DNA of 64,000 bases from Paraphoma chrysanthemicola. Taxonomy: Eukaryota; Ascomycota; Dothideomycetes; Pleosporales; Phaeosphaeriaceae. The position numbers and the translations under genes were made by a program. Below the pieces are notes generated by a model, which saw only the letters and a list, made by a program, of their open reading frames with translations, had not been told where the DNA came from and searched no databases. How positions within the stretch are numbered: position 1 is the first letter of the stretch; every line of letters begins with the position of its first letter. The stretch covers positions 868,001 through 932,000 of the forward strand of contig JAGMWG010000020.1 of NCBI GenBank assembly GCA_020744225.1, written 5' to 3'. Below, piece by piece: positions 56,667 through 64,000 of this stretch.

Positions 56667-57110
56667 TGTAAGGTATGATCATATCTGTAGTTGAACAGTA
56701 GGGAACATTATATACTTGATTGTGGAGGGAGCTGTGTGGTGTAATGTGGCGTTGGTCGGAATCAAGGGCATTGAGCGTCCAATGAGAATCAATATCGGTG
56801 TGCTCAGTACAGGTTTCAGAGCTGTTGCTGGCGCTAAAGAGTTTTGCGGCTAGTTTTCACCAATCAGACTAGAAAGCGGTGTGACCCTGGAGAGGAGGGC
56901 TGGGGTTGAGCCAATCAGGTGAAGCATCGGTAAAGCAAGAAGAAGCCAGTGCCCCACTTCACGAAGACAGATTTAAGCACGGAGCTCAGCTGCAGCTTAC
57001 CCAAGGCAATGAGGGATAAGGAGGCGCGAGAGTGGTTTAACCAAGTATTTTCGTTCTCGTAGTGCTCAAAGTTTGTAGATAGTCAAATGCGTAGCAGACA
57101 AAGTTGAGCC
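56667..57110. other. Upstream region of the transcription factor gene
   Basis: About 440 bp, no gene seen. Between the factor's start and a HET relic on the opposite strand. Confidence 0.4.
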
Positions 57111-58367
57111 TTGGGTAGCATCGCTTCTGATAATTCCGTGTGGTTGACACCTGTTGCATCGTATCTTCACATGACCATAGCCTCTGACAGCTCCGCGAGG
57201 CTGAAACTTATTGCATCATGTTGCATCAACAAACCAGACAATGCCGAACTTACGGGGCCTCTCAACTCCATATTTCGCTGGTACGAGAGATCAGCCTTAT
57301 ACTATGCCCTTCTCTCGGATGTTTTGGCAAGCAACGAGGATGAGACTGGTGCTCCTACTAGCCTGAGAGCATGATATTCGGAACAATCGATGATTCACAT
57401 GCGGATGGACTCTACATGAACTTATAGCACCAAAGCGCGTAGACTTCTTTCATCGAGAGCGGCAATTTCTGGGTACCAAGAACGACTTAACAGGAGTAAT
57501 CTCGGAAATCACATATATCAATCCTGCTGTTCTCGCCGGACAAGATATAGGAGAATCCAGCGTGGCAAGAAGGATGTCCTGGCTGCATGTCGGCAAACTA
57601 CCCGATCAGAGGATATAGCTTACTCTCTCATGGGAATTTTCGGCGTAAATATGCCATTGTTATATGGTGAACGCCAAGAAAAAGCGTTCCATCGATTTCA
57701 AGAAGAGACCATGAAGAGATTGGACGACCATTCAATCTTTGCATGGCAGCTTCCGCGGCGTTATGCTGTCCATGGCCTTCTTGCGCCCTTCCCTGCGGCG
57801 TTCAGAGATTCTCAACACATCATTTCTCGCAATACTATCGGACGCAGAACGCCGTACGGTTTGACGAATCGCGGATTACAGATAGATCTAGGGATTGCTA
57901 AGCATATGCGGAGTAAGTTACATGCTGCGGCTCTGAATTGCGTCGACCAGCGCACTGGTAGCCAAATCGGAGTCCAGCTCACGCAAATTGGCGAAAACCG
58001 CTTCGTCCGAACGCGACTTGACCAACTTCCGAAGTTCGGACCTGACCGCTGGGTCCGAGGGTTCAATCTGTTTGAGCACAAGACGCTTCATGTTCCCCAA
58101 GTTCCGTTAACGCCGTATCGGCCAGCACACAGGTTTCAGTCTCGTTCGATGCTGACTCCACGTGTGGTTGCCAGCGGCCTTGCATGTACTTCTTCAGGAA
58201 CTAGCAAAGCTATAACGGGTGCCCTTGGAATATGTGCGGAGTGCGGTGCGGGCAGATTTACTATTCAACTTTCTCTCTGGCCTCGTCGATACACCACTGA
58301 TACTGGGTACGGGCAGACACCAGCTAAGGCCGTTCAGGTCTTCCAAAAGGGCTATTTCATGTTGTGA
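57111..58367 (+). pseudogene. HET-domain gene relic with several frameshifts
   Basis: Ordered HET-E-type blocks occur in shifting frames: SCCINKPDNAELTGPLNSIF near 57215-57280, FTCGWTLHELIAPKRVDFFH near 57390-57450, VARRMSWLH near 57565, RQTTRSEDIAYSLMGIFGV across 57600-57650, then NMPLLYGERQEKAFHRFQEE and a 246-residue open frame to 58367. The 5' end of the domain (SHTWG block) is gone. At least two frame changes are needed, near 57375 and 57590. The C-terminal half reads like a normal HET tail, so decay seems recent. Confidence 0.8.
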
Positions 58368-58779
58368 CCAGCCAAGTAGGCTACCTCTCCGTCTGCTCCA
58401 GCCAGAATAGCATTACGAGAGTGTATGTATGCCTCTCAAATTCGATTCGGCCGAGCTAGCGTAGTTTTGAGGTTTTCGCTTCAGGCCGATATGTCGATTA
58501 GCCAATATCATTGACCGGGACTACGGAGGTTGCTCAACGAGTCAGACTTTCTCAGTCTCAGCCAGAATCCAGGTATGGCTAGGCATAGTACCACGAGCGT
58601 TACTCCCTGCCATTGAGGCCATCCCCAACGATGAGGGCTGTTCTATATCCACCTCGAGCTACGAAAGCGTATGCTCTAATTTATATCTAATAAGGGGGTT
58701 TGTCATCCAGATACCTTACTTTTTGCGATCGCGGGTCACTGCAATAATCTGCCGGCTCGTGGAGGCAACCATTCACAAA

Positions 58780-59009
58780 GATATCTGATAGCCGCGCTCG
58801 AATACGTATGGGGCAGGGGCATCCTTGATTACTCCGCTAGTTCGCCGATCGCTGGAAGGAAGAAGCAGTGCGATCCTGAGCCTCTGGTTTCCCTGCTAGC
58901 AAGATTTCGCGATAGGGATTGCGATGATCCTCGCGACCGGATCTTGTCTTTGTTATCCTTGAGCCCAGGAGGAGGTCGTCAAGTCAAGGTTGAGTACACT
59001 ATACTTTAG
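58780..59009 (+). pseudogene. Second HET-type fragment
   Basis: The plus strand reads LLARFRDRDCDDPRDRILSL then LSLSPGGGRQVKVEYTIL to TAG 59007-59009. The R-x-x-x-C-x-D-P-R-D-(R/K)-I-x-(S/A)-L-L pattern marks the middle of HET-6/tol-type proteins, a different subfamily from the relic upstream. Nothing upstream or downstream completes it. Confidence 0.65.
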
Positions 59010-59726
59010 CTGAACTGGCGGCGAGTCTGATGTGTGCGAGCAAGTTGTTGAAGATTTGGACTTGTGCGGACTGCTCTAAACTCAAGAGAATATTTGTACT
59101 CATCGCCACGCCGTTATTGCTGAACTTTCTATAATGCGAAAAAAGCGAAACGCGTGATTGTCTTTCAGTATGGAATGTAAGTAGACCGTTGCATTAACCA
59201 TTTCATATCCAATACGAAGTTCCTAGAGATGCGTGCACATCCCCCCCATCTAGTTGCATACTTGACCAAGAGGCAGGTCTTTTTGAGCTTCTGTAATTTC
59301 ATTCTCTTTGTATTCGCACTAGGAGCGAGCATTAAAGATGATTTCCCTTGAGAGAACATTCACAGCCAGTCAGAGTTACGGACCGCATGATGATACCGTG
59401 GGAATGTTGCACCCAGGTAGTGATTGGGTGACGTTCAATAGGCGAGCGCCACCGCCGCAGGCCACCCTTCTCAGCAGCTCCAGGCTCCCTAATCATCTTG
59501 TCACCCCGCCATCAGACAAAACAGATATCCGCATCGAAGGACCTACATTCAAGTCGATTTCTTGATGTCTGTGTTCATCGTTTGGAAAGTCCCGCCAGCC
59601 CACGCATCTATTTCATCAATCACAGACTTCGATAGCCTGACACAAATCTCAGCCTTGTTGCCTTCATACAAAGCAAACCGTCTAACTTACCTTTAATCCA
59701 ACGGAAAACTAAGTCCGTATTGAGAA
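59010..59726. other. Upstream region of the cysteine-module gene
   Basis: About 700 bp. A frame at 59338-59565 is open but has no recognised feature. Confidence 0.4.
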
Positions 59727-60870
59727 ATGCAGTACAATTACCTCGAATCTCACGACGATGGCACTCCAATCATAAACACTCCAGCTCCAGCGTATGACGG
59801 CTGCGAGTTCGGAGACAGGCATTGCATTGAATATGCCACGTCTCAGAACGGGAACAGATCACACTACTGCATCTTGCGCAAGTCGCCGTCTTCTCTTCGT
59901 TCGTGCAATCTAGACCACGACACTAACGAGCATAGACAAATGCCGCGGCGACAACGAAACATGCCTCGACCGCGTCGTCGTCGAAGTCTCGCTGTATTGT
60001 CGCCAGCGTGAGTTCCAACTCCCGGAGCACCATTTCATCAGCGTTGTCTGCTGATGTATATCCTTAGATAATTCGTGTGACTTCAAAGATGGGTGTTCTG
60101 ATCCACGCGCCGCCAATAGCACACATTGCTCCAAACGTACCATTACCCTACCATGGCTGACTAGAACTCGAGGACTGATATTCCACCCAGATCGCTGCAT
60201 CACGCCCGATTTCGGCGCCCATGTTGATCGTCTGGTAGCCACAAGCGTGGAATTAGCAGACATACAATCGCCCAGCCACACCGGGCTGTATTGTAAAGCG
60301 TGTGAACGATGTACGTTTACGTCGCGAGTAGATTCGGACGACTTGTGATGAGACGAATTATCTGACTAGAAGGTTTGCTAGATAAATGTCGATCCAGTGG
60401 GGGACGATGCACGCTGTGGAAAGAGAGGGGAAGCTCTTATTGCGTGTCACGTAAGTGTAGCAACACCCCTGTTTTTCCTTCTGTCCTTTTGTGCCCATGT
60501 AGTGTGAATCTGAATACTGACCAAACATTTCTCAGATAAATTCGCTGAAGCAAATTGCGTCGAGGAGAGAAACGCAATCGGAAGTGCATACTGTTTAGAC
60601 CGTAAGTATCGTACTGTTCAGCGCTAGTCTTCAACCCGGTACAGTCTTCCTGCAATTTCGGTAAATGCGACAATCATAAAGGAACGGGGTCTTACTGCCT
60701 GGATCGTAAGTGTATTTTTCGTGGAACAGAAATATATGTGGCTGATGTTTGTAGATACGTGCTCTTTTGAGAGTTGTGTCAGCGCGAAACAGCACCTCAT
60801 GGGCCAGGATCAAGGAAGGACTGTCATGACGCATGTTTTTCCTGCTTGTATCAAGCACAGGGTCATGTGA
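59727..60870 (+). CDS. Tandem Cys/His-module protein, one module per exon
   Basis: Eight exons: 59727-59877, 59936-60007, 60068-60136, 60191-60301, 60382-60450, 60536-60601, ~60645-60705 and 60755-60870. Each intron interrupts codon phase 1 at the same place in the repeat, mostly forming a His codon across the junction. Each exon encodes H-x(1-2)-C-x(5-6)-C-x(n)-Y/H-C-x-x, for example HKCRGDNETC...LYCRQ, HNSCDFKDGC...THCSK, YKCRSSGGRC...SYCVS and SSCNFGKC...SYCLD; across junctions this makes C-x2-H-x-C units suited to zinc binding. Intron 1 is GC-AG (GCAAGT, 58 nt); the others are GT-AG. Exon 6 has Phe in place of the first Cys. The exon 6-7 join does not keep phase with any intron longer than 26 nt, so a small indel or an error is likely there. 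Proteins with repeated YCxxHxC modules occur in other fungi but I know no function. Confidence 0.68.
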
Positions 60871-61037
60871 GCTTGAAAGATTGCTAGAAGGCTACACATA
60901 GAAATATGCAAGTCTCAAAATGCCGAAAATGTGATATTGAAGCATCGCTTGAGTACGGTTGGTAATCATGGTAAAGAGTACTTTGGATTTAGAAATGATA
61001 TCGCACTTGCGTTTGGCGTACAATCTACTTTTCTTTT

Positions 61038-63770
61038 CTACATGAGTCCGTAGTCAAAATCATCCAGCGGCACAGGGTCTACCATTACCAGCTCGCCAAA
61101 CTCGCTGCTAACCTCATCGTCGTCGTCGTCGAACCCGTCATGATCAGTCGGAGCGCCCTTCTCATCCTCAGTATTCTCATTACCTTTGACAACAAGCACC
61201 TCAGTGACAGTAACGGCTGCATGCTTCGCGCGATCGTCATCTGCATGTTTGGCAGTAATTGAACGTGAGTCGGCTGCGGATTTTATTGTATGAGTACTTT
61301 CGGCTTTGTCATTTAGTGGATGATCTCGTACTTCGGGGAGAGACGTCAATGTCGATGGTATCTGTCTTGGCTTCATGGTGGAAGCAAAGCCATGTGCAGC
61401 TTTTGTGGTTGATGACTGAACCGTATCAGTCAGTGGGGTGCTTAATGGTGACCCCGAGTCTGATCGGCGTCTGTCAGACGAGATCTGGGGTTGTACAGGG
61501 CTTTCGTTACCGAAAGCAGGATTTAAGCTTCTCGCAGGTTGTTGACTTGATCGACTCTGAGTGTAGACTAGGGTCCGAGTTTGTGGAGGCTGTTGCGGTT
61601 GCGTGTCCTTTTTTGACAAATCCTCGGTGTGGAAGTCGAAAAGGATTTCAGAAGAAGTTTGTTGAATACTGGGCGAGCTTGCTTTCGGCTGCTCATCTTT
61701 TGACGACGTGGTAGCCTCGCTCCTTTTCTTGGCCTGCTCCTTCACGCGCTGTTTCTTCTTTTCGGCCAGTTCCAATGCCCGCTCTTGCTCCGCAATTTTG
61801 TTGAATTCGACGTCCCCAAAACCAATGTTCACGAGGATCTTGCCAACGAGGTAGCGGTACTTGTCATGACCACTGACGAGCTTGCTGACGTTTACGTTCT
61901 CGATACCCTGCACAGACCCAACTTCTTTCAGGCCCGCGATGCCCATCTGAAGCTTTGTTGACCGGTAAAGGTAACCAAGAACGTAGTCCTCGGTACTGTA
62001 AACGTTTACTACTCGAGCAGCAACAACAGACCGCACCTTTCTCCACTGCAAGCTGTCTGAAGGCGCTGGTGTTCCCATCAATACCACGGACTCAACAAGA
62101 CCAAAGGCGTGCTGATCGGCGAGTTCGACCAGGCACGCGAAGATCACACGCGCGCCGACGGAGTAGCCGATCAGCGTAACGGGGCGCTTGCCTTGCACTC
62201 CAGCAATGAGTGCATGTGCCATCACCTTGCCAGCCTTATCTGCACGCGCGATTGCGACACTGAACGGGTTGTCGAGCACACTGGCCACTTTGATCAATCC
62301 TAGTGGCCAGAGGCCTGCGTATAATGCGCCAAACAGTGTGTGACTGACAACGGTATATGTCAAACCATCCCAGGCATAGCTGAAGAGCACGTCCTGTAAG
62401 GTTGTGCCTAGACGAAGCATTGCGTCTAGTTCAAATCGTAGAGCAAATGACTCGCTTGAGTTGGTATCAATGACCTCCCATGGTTTGAAGACATCTGAAG
62501 TGGAGCTCAGCCAGCCGCTAACGCCGATTGTGACACGCAGCCGATGCTGTTCGCGCTTTGCGGGATCGCGTGCATCTTGCTCGTCGGCCCATTCGTGGTT
62601 TCGCTGGAGCGATGGACGATCGGGATCTATTCAAGTCAGCAAATGTCAACGCACCAAACGCGATCGTATAGCCCTACCTTTGACGGGAAGGAATTCAAAA
62701 TCCTGGACTTCTCGGGCGTACTGGTCCATCAGCCTGCCGGTCATCTTAGCACCGTAGGCCCCAAACAACGATCCCACCAACACTGAGCTGCTCGCTAGTG
62801 CGCCGAGGTAGGTCGAAACGACACCCAAACCGAGACCGCCCATCACGGTCCCGAGACCGGCCGCCAGCAACGGAGCGGCGAGACCACCGGTCACACCAAT
62901 GAGAACCGCACCACCAACGGCAGCAAGACCAACTTTCCATCTTCGAGACGCAGCGTCATTTGAGGCATGCTTTTTGGCCGTTTCTTCTGCATCCATTTGC
63001 GAAGCAGCTGTCGCCAGAAGTCCTTGGGCGACCGACTTCTCGTGTTGATCCAAGAGATTGGTTTCTAGTTCCAAGCTACTCGCGAGATGCAACAGCAGCA
63101 CTCTTGAATGAGCCGAATAATTCTCCAAGCTCAACAACAGGAGGAGAAGACAGTGCAAGATCAATACTCGCTTGGGCTCCTCGAGGACCAGTATTTGTGT
63201 CTCAAAGATGTTGTATTGGCCATGCTTTTGTGTCTTGCGTGGTGCGACTGGTGCGAAGGGGTCTTCGTCGAAGTCAATCAAAGACGAGATACCCTGATTT
63301 TGTCGCGCTGCCTCCTCCAATCTTTGCTTCCTTCTTGCCTTTGCTTGCCGCACTGTGTCGCCTCTGACACAAAGTACGTCACAAATGCGGTGCATAACTC
63401 CAGCGCGCCACTTATCGAAGAATGTGAGCGCGCTTCGTCGAAGAGCTTGCATATGCGTAGATTCCATGTCGTGTTGACTACGCCCCTTTCCATCATGCTC
63501 TCTCGGGGTATCATTGCCTATCGACTCGCGAATGTCAAGAAGGTCTTGTGGGGGTTTCGGCAATGTGGTGATCGATCGCGACGTCGCAGATTGATCTTTG
63601 GAGGGCGTTTCGTCGGCATCGAAAGTCGCGGTCAGGTCGCTTCGCATAGAATCGATGCATAGCAGTACTAAGAGTGCAAGTTCCACACGGAGCGCAGGCG
63701 TCGGCAGCACTGAGCTGAGAGATGCCCCTTCATCTTTTTGTGTACTTTCTGCACTGTTGCCGAAGAACAT
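61038..63770 (-). CDS. DUF726-family alpha/beta hydrolase (TMCO4-like)
   Basis: Two exons, 63770-62678 and 62626-61038, with a 51-nt GTAGGG...AATAG intron; 893 residues. The N-terminal part has the RSDLTATFDAD segment of the family. A Gly/Ala-rich hydrophobic stretch (KVGLAAVGGAVLIGVTGGLA to SVLVGSLFGAYGAKMTG, about residues 285-350) makes membrane hairpins. After the intron come VTIGVSGWL, ESFALRFELDAML and the nucleophile elbow GYSVGARV, then VVLMGTPAPSD. The C terminus is Ser/Lys-rich with a coiled-coil region (EQERALELAEKKKQRVKEQ). Family members are predicted membrane-bound hydrolases of the secretory pathway. The ATG at 63770 is the first in frame; the longer frame upstream lacks one. 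Confidence 0.9.
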
Positions 63771-64000
63771 CCTGTGTACACGAATAAGGAGGAAAATGAA
63801 GTTGTTGTCTGATGGTGAAGTAATAACAGGGTGCTCCAAGCTGCGCCCCACTGGCGCCTGGATGTCGCAGGATTAAGGCCCCCATTCTCAAAGCAGAACA
63901 GCCTTTGAGTCTCGCAGGATCACTATTGTAACTTAAGTAACGTGCCATTGTCCTCCAATGGATGTCTCTTCAAATACGAGATGAAACTAGAATGGAATTG
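63771..64000. other. Upstream flank of DUF726 gene
   Basis: Presumed promoter at the window edge; no further feature seen. Confidence 0.4.

Noticed and set aside
1..64000. CRISPR arrays, rRNA or tRNA genes
   Set aside because: No regular spacer array and no complete cloverleaf or rRNA signature was seen by eye; a tRNA scan was not possible here.

Overview
The window reads as chromosomal DNA of a filamentous ascomycete. Genes carry short introns (about 45-90 nt, GTRNGY donors, CTAAC-like branch sites), proteins belong to Pezizomycotina families (HET, DUF3405, LicD, GH115, Zn2Cys6), and there is a cytosolic-type PheRS alpha subunit. A Dothideomycete is my guess from the family mix; no rRNA or other marker confirms it.

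Layout. 0.2-3.3 kb: secreted GH115 glucuronidase (-). 4.5-7.2 kb: damaged HET gene (-). 8.7-14.9 kb: small metabolic genes (VOC/glyoxalase, PNPOx-reductase fusion, GNAT, SDR). 15.7-28.5 kb: an accessory block with a HET protein, a divergent AAA+ ATPase, an AIG1-like GTPase, a LicD transferase and a nucleoside phosphorylase-NACHT-ankyrin NLR with two in-frame TAG codons. 30.8-32.0 kb: deleted HET gene. 33.4-43.8 kb: conserved core (DUF3405, PheRS alpha, membrane protein, Tim17-like protein, conserved small protein). 44.8-59.0 kb: HET relics around a complete 7.4-kb Ty3/Gypsy chromovirus that has split a Zn2Cys6 transcription factor gene. 59.7-60.9 kb: an eight-exon gene with one cysteine/histidine module per exon. 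61.0-63.8 kb: DUF726 hydrolase (-).

How parts relate. HET, NACHT-ankyrin, AAA+ and AIG1-type proteins all belong to families linked to fungal self/non-self recognition. The window holds six HET loci (one intact-looking, five broken) plus the NLR, so it looks like a birth-and-death region around conserved genes.

The retroelement is the richest part. It has identical 179-bp LTRs, a 5-bp target duplication, a self-priming-type primer site, a canonical -1 slippery heptamer between gag and pol, and a chromodomain. Thirteen in-frame stops interrupt gag-pol and every one is TAG, mostly at tryptophan positions. Between pol and the 3' LTR lies an antisense gene with at least three spliceable introns. 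Joining the flanks through one TSD copy resumes the host transcription factor's frame to a natural stop. Intron boundaries were placed by eye from splice consensus, frame and family motifs; none has transcript support here.
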